Assembly (NCBI GenBank): GCA_907163375.1
Contig: CAJQUW010012967.1
Span: forward strand, 186,001-250,000
Reading direction: 5' to 3'
From: Prostheceraeus crozeri
Taxonomy: Eukaryota; Platyhelminthes; Polycladida; Euryleptidae
DNA length: 64,000 bases
Shown here piece by piece: positions 11,050-21,555 of the stretch. The notes below the pieces were generated by a model. The model saw nothing but the letters and a program-made list of their open reading frames with translations, did no database searches and was not told the origin of the DNA. Every line of letters starts with the position of its first letter. Within the stretch, counting starts at the first letter, position 1. Both the position numbers and the translations under genes were made by a program.

Positions 11050-11711
11050 ATGGTAAACAATTCGAACAGAATCATGGAACCAGCTACTTCGCGGAGAGAA
11101 CCTGAGCACAATGTCAGAGTCCCATTACATGAAGAAGGTGGATGCATCGGAGAAAGGTCTCCGATTTTCGCCTCTTACAATAGCGATGGTGAATGGAGAC
11201 AATTGGCTACAAGTTTAGATGTGGAAACGTCGACTGCATATCGATGGATTCGCGAAGGCGAAAAATCTGACCGACGAGGAGGAAACTGAACGATGATCAT
11301 CGTCAGTTTCTAATCACAAGAATTGAGGATAATCCAAGAGTAACTCTGAATGATTTGAAGAATCAATTGAATTCAACATGCCATACCGGTATTGATGATG
11401 TTATTCAGGAGGATAAGTTTCGGATGCATTTCATTTTGCGGCTGGCACCATACAGCTCGATGCTAAATCCAATCGAGCGAGCGTCGTGATGTCTAAAAGC
11501 CGCTGTGAAAAGCAAACTTGCAGAGCAGATGCAGAGTATACTTTCCAGCGATCATGCGGGCATCAGTCAAACTGAAGCGAGATTACGACAGCTTGAGAGT
11601 GCAGTAGTCAACTCAATGCCAGAAATAACACCGAGCAAATGTGCGAATTTCGTGGCGTCCATCCAGAACCTACTCCCTAGTGTGTTGAACCTAGAGGACG
11701 CTCAGTTCTAA
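11050..11711 (+). pseudogene. Relic transposase of the fold-back element
   Basis: An N-terminal HTH region (WRQLATSLDVETSTAYRWIR) is followed, after a stop at 11287-11289 that ends this frame, by a second helical domain (LNDDHRQFLITRIEDNPRVT) in another frame. The sequence then jumps to the end of a DDE domain (RLAPYSSMLNPIERA) and a C-terminal helix region (AAVKSKLAEQMQSIL). The central part with both catalytic Asp residues is missing, so an internal deletion is inferred. The layout is typical of IS630-like transposases. It belongs to the outer fold-back element, not to the guest that ends at 11035. Confidence 0.7.
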
Positions 11712-11956
11712 ATCATTCAATTATGTAATTTACGTGTGTGTGATTACAAGCGAAAACTATCTTTGGAAGCAGAATTCTTTTATTTGTTGTTCAAATGGGT
11801 GAGAGATTTATTAAATATAGGATAAACTGCTGGGATTATACAGTACATGCTATGTCTATCAATTGATTCGCCGTCATTAAATTACGTTTATTTAATGTTT
11901 AATGTTTTACGTCTTTTAATACAGGTAATTCTCCAAACAACAAAGTTGTGTTAGTT

Positions 11957-12476
11957 AAAAGACCGAAGCATTATACGTAAGGTAAACGCATAAACACCTT
12001 GTGTCGATATACTTTAGTACATGTACATCATGCTTTGAAATTAAGATAGTGAGTTTCATAAACGTACTTATGATAAAAACTATGAACTACAGTCATTATC
12101 AACATCCAGACATAGGCTACTGCCCTACCGTCTTGGCCTGTCAGGTGTATGATTTTAGTAAGGATAAACTGTCAAAAGTAGGGAAAAAATCATTAGAAAT
12201 AAATTCTCGTTTTAATTTTGACTATTCTCATTTTGATATTGACTATTCTCATTTCAATGTTGACTATTCTCATTTTGATATTGATAATTCCCATTTTGAT
12301 ATTGACAATTCCCATTTTGATATTGACAATTCCCATTTTGATATTGACTATTCTCATTTTGATATTGACAATTCCTATTTTGATATTGACAATTCTCATT
12401 TCATTGACTATTCTCATTTCAATCTGGACTATTCCCATTTCAATTTTGGCTGTTCTCAATTTAATGTTGAAAAGGT
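11957..12476 (+). repeat. Right inverted arm with about thirteen 21-bp units
   Basis: Complement of the left arm. From about 12208 it carries around thirteen units of the form CATTTTGATATTGACAATTC, against about six on the left, which accounts for the roughly 148-bp length difference. The 21-bp period is a multiple of three, so open frames with repeating SHFDIDN appear; these are artefacts, not a gene. Confidence 0.87.
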
Positions 12477-12950
12477 ATAGTTAATGAGCCTATGAGCATT
12501 AAAGTAAAATAGTTACCCATCGAATTGTTAAATTAACAAACCTTACCTCTCCAAGATTGTCATGATAGGTTGGATTTGTAAAATACTTTTATTTATTCTG
12601 TATTATTGCTATTATGGTCAGTCAATTCAGTGGTAATTTCTTCCATACTGTAAAAATTCGCTCAGGTGGTGCTGGGTCTCAACTCGAGTTCCTTTAATAA
12701 AATCAAAACTGCATACACAATGAGATTTAATAATGCTGAGTTGCTACTCTACCTAACATACTCACTCCATGCGTTAACCCTATTCTAAAGGTCTCTGAAG
12801 ATTTCAGAAGACAATTACGAAATAAATATCGTGTGAAAGCGATTTACCTTAGCTATATCAATGCTGGACTTTGAAACGTATTAGGATTCCAAGACTGTGG
12901 AGAATCGCTGAAACATTGCTAACAAAGAAATGGAAATTAGATGATTCATG

Positions 12951-13131
12951 TGGTCTCCGCGGCACAGTAGTCAGGCGCTTGACCTAACAATCGCTTGGTC
13001 TAGAGGTCGAGCCCCAAAAGTGTCGGCAGAAAGATCATGTGGACTAAAAGTGCAACAACGCTCCATCGAAAATCTGCCTAGTCTAGCACCGTCCAAGTCC
13101 CCAGTTGGCGGGTAGTGACGTTGAACCAGCA
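12951..13131 (+). mobile_element. tRNA-derived SINE, copy 2
   Basis: Begins TGGTCTCCGCGGCACAGTAG; B-box region TAGAGGTCGAGCCCC; ends GGGTAGTGACGTTGAACC. Diverged member of the six-copy family. Confidence 0.82.
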
Positions 13132-14673
13132 TCTTTTGGCGAAACCATTTCAATTTCATATCGTGGACACGATGTGTGACTTCATGGCCACATATACCGA
13201 AACTAGTCAGTTACAAGACACGGTTAAGAATAATCATTCAATTTATCAATGGGGATCATTGATCAGTTTTATTTATACAAATTGAAAATCTTTTCAAGCA
13301 GCATAATGAATGAGTGATGAAGTAAATAAAAAAATACCGAATCTGCAATTTGCACTCATATTCTTGATCATTTTAATGACAAGATAATATCTCATGTCTG
13401 TCATTCGATTGTCACAATCAGCGTCAGAGGAGCAAAGGTTTGGAAAATCTCAGGTAATGTGATTTTGAATTTAAAATTTTATTCGGCAATAACATACGAA
13501 TGATCATAGCACTACAATGGCAGATGTTGTGTTGTCAATCGCTGATAATATGTGTATTAATTACAGAGAAAATGAGGAAATGGCTTGCATTGTTGCCAGT
13601 AAGTGTTAGTCATATCTTGGTTATGATAATTATGCACTCAATTCAATAACATGTTGGCGTGAAATGTACGCTATCCTCTGGATTATGGTTTTGAAAAGAC
13701 TGACTAGCTTCAAAGGGACGAATGCTTGTCATGACCAACGCTAATTTAATAGCATTTACAATCCTAGGCATTGAGCTTCTATTTCTTCCGATAAGAATTC
13801 GACAAGTTGAATTGCAAAACTGAACGCAACTGTCAAGTTTGGTTTTGTGGAATTGGGAATCCATTATTCAGTTTGATTTCGCCACGCAGACAACTTGTAC
13901 TCATCTTTATGTAATGTGGAGGATTTGAATCCCAAGAAAAAAAGAAAGATCATTAGTTGTCTCCCAAAAATATGTTTGCTGCTAAAATTACTTCATGATT
14001 AAATTAAAATTAATTGATGATTCATATTTCCATTGCATCTTTTCTTATTTGCGATTAGCGAGCTAAGTCTGAGCTACAGAGATTGAGCTATCATGGTAGC
14101 GGCTAGTGGCGGGACTGCCATTACATTGCTATGTACCTTGTCTGCTATTGCCAGATCTATCTTAGATTTTGAAAGCTTTATTTGAATCATATATGGCTTG
14201 CCAGGAGCCGACTGTAGCAGACGAAATACTGGGTAGTTATTATCTGGCTATTAATAAGATCAAGAATATAAGTTCATATTGCATATTTGGTTTTTTATTT
14301 ATTTCATTGCTTAATCATTGTACGTGTATTATGGCGAACGTGTCGCATGAAGAACAGTGCATAAATGATTTTTTTTCAGTTTTTAATTCAAGTAATCCAT
14401 CTTGTGTCAGTAATGATGCCAAACTATTGCGTTCCTCAATCGGCACTTTTATCTAGTTGTTCTTTATGTCCTCAAATTGCATGTGAACAGCTTTGAGATA
14501 GAAATCTAATAAATCCTCACAATAATCTTAATAAAGTGCTATGATTATGCAAAGAAAGGTCTCATGTCGTTTCTGCATTGAGGTCAAATATTTGACAAAG
14601 TAACTACTTTGGAAGATATTGACCGATCTTGTAGCTAATAATTGCATTCTTTCAATTGTCAATCTTCGTGCAG
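13132..14673. other. Intron sequence, nothing recognised
   Basis: AT-rich intron leading to a good acceptor (pyrimidine-rich tract ending CTTCGTGCAG) at 14673. Small open frames at 13643-13864 (minus) and 14169-14456 (plus) have no recognisable features. Confidence 0.4.
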
Positions 14674-14802
14674 AGAACATGGAGGCAAATCGACAGCCAA
14701 CAACCCAAGCCTTCAACAGTAATACCTACAGCAATCGATCAGCTGCTCAAACCAACCAAGCAATGGCTGCTGCAAGTTGGCGAGAGCAGTTTGCTAACCC
14801 AG
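14674..14802 (+). CDS. VCL: Candidate cassette exon of vinculin linker
   Basis: A 129-nt open segment that can be entered after one codon base and left after one codon base. It could therefore be included or skipped between 1166 and 32596 without shifting the frame. It encodes about 43 residues rich in Asn, Gln, Ala and Thr (NMEANRQPTTQAFNSNTYSN, later QAMAAASWREQF), consistent with a flexible linker. The acceptor is strong and a CTAATAA branch-like site lies upstream. The donor GTCGGA at 14803 is weak, and another in-phase donor exists at 14839. It lies upstream of the position of the vertebrate metavinculin insert, so it is not its direct counterpart. No homology recognised; evidence is splice signals and phase only. 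Confidence 0.5.
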
Positions 14803-16759
14803 GTCGGATTAATGTTTCTCGCATGAATACTGTATTGCGTATCGGTTTCGAATGCTATCATCAAACTTGCCTGATGATCGTGAATTTCTTTTACATGTGG
14901 CTGGAAGGGAACTTCATTGAAACGACACAATTGACATGCAACGTAGTGGTTAACAATACTCCTGAAAATGGTTGCTTCACAAAAGTTGTCATATTCATGC
15001 AAAACATAATCTTTGACGCTTGGTCTCGGTCTTTGAGACTATTCGACACAAGATAATTCATTTTGTCAAAATTTTAGTGGAAGAGAAACTTTTTGGTTTC
15101 GATAAGACAAATTTTATTTGAAATACCACGACAGGCCTTCGGAGTCCAGCGCCTTCTCACGTTGGTGGTAGTAGTTTAGTGTCAATACAGCTTCAACACG
15201 CGAATGAGCCCACAGAGAGGTATTTTCAGGATACATGTCCTCCGACACTTTATTCCGAGGCCAACATGTCGACCTCCTGGCTTCAATCTCCGAAGATCTA
15301 GATGGGTACATTGAAGTCCATTGCTCTCTGCACATGGTCGATGTTTCTTATCGACCTCTCACAATCTAATGGCTGTATGTGTGGACAGCAACAGACGGCA
15401 GCCTACGTCCTAAAGTTCGAATGGCTTGGACTGCGAGGTTGTTTTATTATATCGAATGACATGCGTGTTTTAGTCAAAATTTACGATTCGTGAGATGAGA
15501 AATATGAGATCGGCGATAGGCAAGGAGGTCCAATGTGATCGCATTTGAGTGCATGTTGGACTGTTTGAGAATATGCAATGGAGCAATGGTCGGACATTGG
15601 GAGGCCCCAAGAACACGTAGAGGCGATAAACGACTAACATCTGTACGCAGTCAATTGAGTTGGAACCGCGCTGCACGTGGCAGTTGATGACCGGGAGGGT
15701 GCACACTCCAAGCTAGCAGATAAGGTTGCAGGTTGCAGAACTGGGGATCGCTGTACAGGACTTCATTCAGCGGGTATGAGATGACGGACGCCTTTTTGTA
15801 CAGATTTTTTGTACGGTGTTGATTACAAGTCCTGATGGATGCCATATTCAGATGAATTCCCAATTAATACTGTATAATGTGTTTGACGCCCGTTTACTGT
15901 ACACCAATTGTGTTGCTTCAGTGGAGTCTCCTGCCCGACTTTTGGTCAACACGTCATATCAATTAAAATGTATGCTTCGTTCTGTAGCATCTTTTTCATT
16001 AGTTGAGCATACTACTTATCAAAATATAACAAGTAGACGCTTAAAATAGATCCTTGAAAATAGATGTAGGATTTCTCAATAGCGGCAATGTCTTTGAAAC
16101 TTAAATACTATAGCTGTCTTATTCTAAAGCAGTATAGTTTATTTCATGTCTGTCGTCTGTCGTACATTCATGCATCTTGCAAATAGTGAGATTATTTTGT
16201 CTTCATGACGCAAACGAGTTGTCAGAAAGGAACACACTTTTGGCATTGCATTCACTCTATACTGAATTGCCATTTCATCAGAGGATGCTGTTGATTAAGA
16301 TGTAGGCGTGTATTCCAAAACAGATGTAGTTTCCGTGTAATCTTGGAACAATAGTAGAATAGTGAATAGTAGCCGTAAATTTCAATCGCAAACCGGTCTG
16401 AACGCTTACCATCAAAATAGCGAATTCATTTTGATTTTCAATGCCAAAATGCTGTTTTGAATGCATTCGAAATCGGTCGTAAACTTTGGAACTTTCTGCA
16501 CGCGGTTGGTTACTTGATATTCATAAAGACAAAGTTACAGCTCTGTGTTTCAGTTGTTTCTGCATGTCTGTTTTATTTCGACTCATTTGGTAATGCTGCA
16601 CATTTTCATTTATCATTTGATGAGTCATGTTATTCAGTATCAAAAGTAGTATGCTAATTAGGAATTTGATTCACAAAGTTAAAAAATGCGAGCGCAGTTG
16701 CGAAATTCATTACATGTATTTGAAAAACTCATATTTTTGCATTTCCCAGTAACATATCT
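14803..16759. other. Intron sequence with a GC-richer unassigned block
   Basis: About 15100-15770 is GC-richer than its surroundings and has a 73-codon open frame on the minus strand (15114-15335) that I cannot assign. It may be an old element remnant. The rest is AT-rich with nothing recognised. Confidence 0.4.
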
Positions 16760-17130
16760 TCTTCCAATCTTCTCGAAGGACGGCCGTCTATTGATGGTTG
16801 CTTTCCATTTTCCTCAATCTTTTATGTCTTCCTCTTGTGGCTGTGCAAAACTGCTGCAACAGTCCCCTTCCAGGTCTTCGTAGGGTGGCCTCTCTGGCAG
16901 CGTGCCCAAAACCACAGCCTGTTCCGGCGAATAGCGTCCGTAATGGAGTCGATGCTCAATGCTACAATGCTACGTATAGCTCGTCATTCTTCTTTTTTGT
17001 CTCAATGATCTTCAGCCCATCCATCTCACCATTCTTATATCTGCTTTTCTAAGACGCTCCGCTTGTTCAGCACAGAGACCCACGTCTCACATTCGCATCA
17101 TGCGTTGTTAGACGATGTCTGCGTGCATTC
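16760..17130 (-). mobile_element. LINE 3' remnant, copy A
   Basis: On the minus strand the broken frames contain ETWVSVLNKRSVL, then IRRNRLWFWARCQRGHPTKT followed by WKGTVAAVL. This is the pattern of the C-terminal domain of non-LTR retrotransposon polyproteins (usual form RRNRLRWFGHV and GRPKKTW). Several stops; heavily decayed. It covers the same protein region as the neighbouring copy at 17340-17850. Confidence 0.6.
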
Positions 17131-17339
17131 TTCTTTTTACCTTCAACAACCGAGTTATTGATGTGAAAAAGACGAAAGTTCTTTAAACCTATCCGCGTCG
17201 ATTTCTGGCAGTTACTGCTGACTGTCAAGCAAAGCAATAAAATCGAAATAAGGTATTGAATTGGTAAGGAGAGCACGAGCGCTTTCGTGGTCTCTATTCA
17301 TGTGCAGCTGACAAAGTTGAGATGCAACCACAAGGGATT

Positions 17340-17850
17340 AGTTGGAAAACGTGACTCCTTCCTGTTCGTTCATCTTTAAGACACAGCTCTTGCTTACTTA
17401 CTTTTTCTTTTTCGTTTTACGTCCATTATCCATTCTTCGTAAGGGAGGACGGTTTTTCCACAAACCACAGTTGGCAGTATCACTCTCCTTCAGGCCAAGC
17501 TCCTTGCAATCAGCAAGTACCGTTTCGTCCCACGTCTTCTTAGGGCCGCCTCTCTGCGTTGGTCACGTTAGGTCCACGCCATACGCCTTCTTGACACGGT
17601 TTCGGATAACATGCCCTAACCATCTAGGACGGTTCCTTCTCAAGACGGCCTTGATGTCTTCTATTCCAAGATGCATGGAAGAAACGAATCTGTCCTTCAA
17701 AGATACGCCCATAATGCAACGGATCATTCTGCGGTCTGCTGTCACCGTTATTTGCTGACCTTCGACTTTCATGGGCACATTTTGCTGCCGTATATCATGC
17801 ACCTTTTCACACATAACGGCTCCTTTTCTAAATTTGTCTCAAGTGATAAA
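17340..17850 (-). mobile_element. LINE 3' remnant, copy B
   Basis: The minus-strand frame 17814-17563 reads RRMIRCIMGVSLKDR, then LGIEDIKAVLRRNRPRWLGH. Further down another frame gives TWDETVLADCKELGLKESDT. This is the C-terminal end of a non-LTR retrotransposon ORF2 (RTE/jockey-like wording GVSLKDR and RWLGHV). Only the 3' end is present, as expected from 5' truncation at insertion, and it is frameshifted. Confidence 0.75.
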
Positions 17851-19099
17851 TAATTCTTTTTTGACTGCGGGTTTTAGCATTGACTGCATTGATCGAACAG
17901 ACAGGAAATTGGAGTCAGAATTAAAGATATTTACCTCGCTGGCTTCACTATCATGTTACATGCAATTCAGTAGCTTGTACTCCATCCTCATCTATTTGTA
18001 GACAAGCTGTTTAATGTTTTAATGTAATTCATTGGTTGGCAATATTTTCCTCCTGATCTCCGATTTTGCTCTTCTTCCACAAAGCAAGTACATTCCGGAA
18101 GATCTGACCATCAATCGGCTGCAAACCTGAGCTCTGTATCCAAAAGGAATTCATCTGTAGCTTTGCTGATTGACAGTTCAGTAGCACGTTTGTGAGTTGT
18201 GTTCTCCAGTTTTCATAGGTGGTTGAATTCCCACTTTAGTCGTTGGACATGAAAAGGGACCACAAAAGCGCTCGTGGTCGCACTAATTACATGGTTTTGA
18301 TTTCGGTGTTCACTGCCTAAGGGTGTTCATTCTGACGAATGAATGCTTTTGGTGACTTTTGTTATCAAATGCATTGGTTATCATAACTGTTGTAGATTTC
18401 TAAAGTACATGTTAATGTCTATCAATCGTATTATATTATCCTATTGAACACTGTTCTTCTCCAATAGTTTCTCATTTCTGCATCTCTTGCGTAATTTCGA
18501 AGGACATACACTGAAGATGTTTATGGACCTTGCATGGATGATTTTCATCGACATGATAAAGTATTTGGACCTTGTTCTGCAATATAGAGAGTCCTGCAAG
18601 ATGATTGATGAATAGTCTACTTTAAGCATTGTTATTGTGATTGCAGTTACTTAAAACTGTCAGGTTTTCGTTATGTTCGATTTAGAATTTTTGATCACAC
18701 TTTGCTCACGCAATTTGAATTGACACGTCATGAACGTATACATACATCCGCGAGCATGCTCTCAAAATACATTTTATCTTAACAATTCATCAAGAAAGTC
18801 ACTCATGTGATGAAATGCTTATTTATATAGTACTTATTTGCATATAGGCATATGCGATGATGATAACAATCTCTTTCAATCTATAATTAAAATGTTAATC
18901 AACGAAATATCATTCCATGAAAAATGTGCTAAATAAGCTACTTGAAAAACACAAAAAATGACGGTGTCAGGATGACAGCCGATTTCCGGCTCTTGTTTTA
19001 GGGGAAGATCTAAAATTCTCACTTTTTTGCATTTTGCGGGAGTTTGGCAGCGACGTTGTCGAAATGGATCGCATAGTTCTTCGGAATGTCGCCAATATT
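17851..19099. other. Intron sequence, nothing recognised
   Basis: No clear gene or element. A short block near 18255-18285 (AAAAGCGCTCGTGGTC) resembles 17275-17295, hinting at a small repeat. Confidence 0.35.
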
Positions 19100-19773
19100 T
19101 AAGGCTGTCCCGAACGAGCTTCTGCTGTGATCGAGGCCGGAAATGAGACTTTCACAGAATGATGCACACCTTATGCCTACTACGAATCTGCGCGTCTGCC
19201 GAGCTCTGTCTGGTTCCTCTTCCTGTCAGACAGGATCAAAGAGAAGCACACTGATTCAATAGGACGCAGATTGCAGTTTTAGGTTAAAATGAAATTTTCT
19301 AAATTTTTGCTTATTTAGCTAAAAATACTAAGCATGGAGCCATAACTTTTCACATTGAAAGGCTATGTAGGTCGCTTCCTATGATGTACATTTGCTATTA
19401 TCATGTTTCTGTTCGGCAATTCATGCGAAAGTGTGGTTAAATGTGAAAATTGCCCAAAATGCTTGTATTTGCCGACATTGGGAGGCTTGCCAAATCTGAG
19501 TGTGTTTAGCCTCATAGACAATGGTGCATGAACATGATGGGATATGACCTGAGGCCATTTCATGTCAAAAATTATGACTCACTTTAGGCTTAATCAGAGA
19601 AAATATTTTATTTTTTACCTAACGCTTCAATCTGCGTCCCATTGGATTAACATGTCTTTTCTTTGTTCCCGTCAGACGTGAAGATTCGTGGTAGGTACAT
19701 CGTGTACATCATCATGTGAAATCCTCATTTTCGGCCTCGTTCCCTGCAGCAACTCGCTTCGACTGCTGGACTA
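19100..19773. mobile_element. Fold-back MITE, copy 1
   Basis: Two arms read as inverted copies of each other. Near 19130-19270 is GAGGCCGGAAATGAGACTTT and a GACGCAGATTGCAG block. Near 19630-19773 is the complement, ending CTGCTGGACTA. The left terminus is eroded. It is the same family as 20676-21383, in the same general layout. Confidence 0.75.
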
Positions 19774-20675
19774 TAGGGAATGTATGAGATTCTGTCTATT
19801 CATCTTATGTCTATTTCGCGAAATCCAATAATTCATTACGCATAAATGCTTCATTTTCTACGTTTAACAACGCTCGTGCATTGACTACGGTCTTATGTTT
19901 CGTTTCCTCAATTATGTCTCTTGAGTGATAATGCATTGTGGTGTGAAAATGGCGTGATGTATTTGGTTGAAAAGTCAATTGCATTTTCACCATATAATTT
20001 AATTAAGCTAAGCGGTTTTTATCAGGCGTGACTGTCCATCTCTATGTAAACATAGGACGCACGTGACTGACCTGGCTCTTCCATGGAACGTATGGTCGCA
20101 CGTGTGACGTAGCCTGTATTTGCCTCTCTTCTCATGAATGTTATTCACGTTGATGTACCCGTCGTGGCCAAATCACCTGCTGGGTCCCTCTCGTAATGTC
20201 CAGCCGAAACATGTCAAGGTTTTAAATAACTTGTCTGACTTCAATTTTCTTCATTAAATTTCGCATGATGTTCTCCACGTTGTTCTTATTCAAAATTTGT
20301 TGATGCTATTTTTTGTCTCCTTTTAAAGTGCAATAAATCCAGTCGGAAAACTCATGATAAGTTGCGAAATTCTATTTCAAAAATTGTAGGCCTTTCACTT
20401 GCGACAATGCTTTTGCATAATTTAATTAATTTTAATCAGAGATGACTGAGTGCGATTTATGGAATTGTTGTAGTTGTAGTGAAAATAAAATTTGAAAAAT
20501 CAGATAACAGGTCTTCAGGTACTGTCTATTTATTATCATTACGTGTATTAAATAATCGTAGTAAGATTTGTTTCAAAAGCTACAAATATACATGTGTAGT
20601 TATTATGCATTTAAATTAATAATGCATTTAATGCATCATTGCATCACGTCTCTTCGGGTGCAGAGGCGATCCGTA
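19774..20675. other. Spacer between two fold-back MITE copies
   Basis: AT-rich, nothing recognised. About 20030-20215 is slightly GC-richer but has no open frame of note. Confidence 0.35.
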
Positions 20676-21383
20676 TAGTCCAGCAGCCAGAACGAGTTTC
20701 TGCAGGGAACGAGGCCGAAAGTGAGACTTTCAGAGAATGATGTCCCTATGCCTACTTCGAATCGGTGCGTCTGCCGAGTTCTAGTGAGTTCCTCTTGTCA
20801 GACAGGATCAAAGAAAAACACATGTAAATCCAATGGGACGCAAATTGCAGTTAAAATGAACTTTTCTATGTTTTCTCTAATTAAGCGATAAGTACTAAGC
20901 CCACAGTCATAATTTTTTGCATGGAATGTCTTCAGGTAATTTCCTGTCATTTTCATGCACCCCTGTCTATAAAGCTAGACACATTTAGATTTGGCGAGCC
21001 TTTTAGTGTCGGCAATCATAAACATTTTGAGCAACTTTTTCACATTCAACCACATTCTCGTATACATCGCCGATCAGAAGCTTCATAATATCACGTGCAC
21101 ATCATGGGAAATGACCTGAAGACATTCCATGTCAAAAATTATGACTGTAGCCTTAGTACTTTTCGTTTAACACATACAAAATTTCATTTTAGCCAAAAAC
21201 TGCAATCTGTGTCCCATTGGATTTACATGTGTTTTTCTTTGATCTTGTCTGACAAGAAGAGGAACTCACTAGAACTCGGCAGACGCACCGATTCGTAGTA
21301 GGAAGCATAGGGGGCACATCATTCTGTGAAAGTCTCACTTTCGGCCTCGTTCCCTGCAGAAACTCGTTCTGTCTGCCGGACTA
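20676..21383. mobile_element. Fold-back MITE, copy 2
   Basis: A 708-bp element with long inverted arms. The left end is TAGTCCAGCAGCCAGAACGA; the right end complements to TAGTCCGGCAGACAGAACGA. Arms of about 280 bp share GAACGAGGCCGAAAGTGAGA. It is flanked on both sides by GTA, a probable 3-bp target duplication. No coding capacity. Superfamily not settled; a 3-bp duplication fits PIF/Harbinger or CACTA better than Tc1. Confidence 0.82.
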
Positions 21384-21555
21384 GTAGGTCTGTCCTACAC
21401 TTGGCCTGCATCACATGCGGTGGAGATCGATGAGATCCGTTCTCTCAGACCTGCCATCAACATTCAACATACTGCAAATTTTTAATCACAGTTACAGTAA
21501 TCAAGCCGAATACGAAACGTTTTTGACATTCCTTCTGCTTCGAATTGGTTTATTA

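Larger units (their letters stand above)
8201..12476 (+). mobile_element. Fold-back DNA transposon with 21-bp repeat arms
   Basis: Long inverted arms (8201-8572 and about 11957-12476) share end to end features. Each has an outer tandem array of 21-bp units followed by about 230 bp of unique arm sequence, including CTGACAGGCCAAGACGGTAG on the left and its complement on the right. The internal part carries a transposase relic (11050-11711) and a second, inserted transposon (8831-11035). Without that guest the element is about 2.07 kb. It sits inside R1. The target duplication could not be fixed. IS630/Tc1 affiliation is inferred from the relic. Confidence 0.78.
7757..12753 (+). mobile_element. 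R1 MITE copy 1, split by a nested insertion
   Basis: R1 is a TA-flanked repeat with about 17-bp inverted ends (left GGTAGAGTGTCGACTCA, right end on the minus strand GGTAGAGTAGCAACTCA). Copy 1 consists of 7757-8200 and 12477-12753, about 721 bp, separated by the 4.3-kb fold-back element. The split is supported by copy 2 (39417-40156, reverse), which is uninterrupted and aligns with both parts, and by copy 3 (63454-64000). No coding capacity; a non-autonomous DNA transposon of Tc1/mariner type is inferred from the TA target. Confidence 0.8.

Noticed and set aside
12193-12484. Open frames with a repeating SHFDIDN heptapeptide
   Set aside because: They arise because the 21-bp DNA repeat is a multiple of three; frames are open on both strands and lie in a transposon arm.
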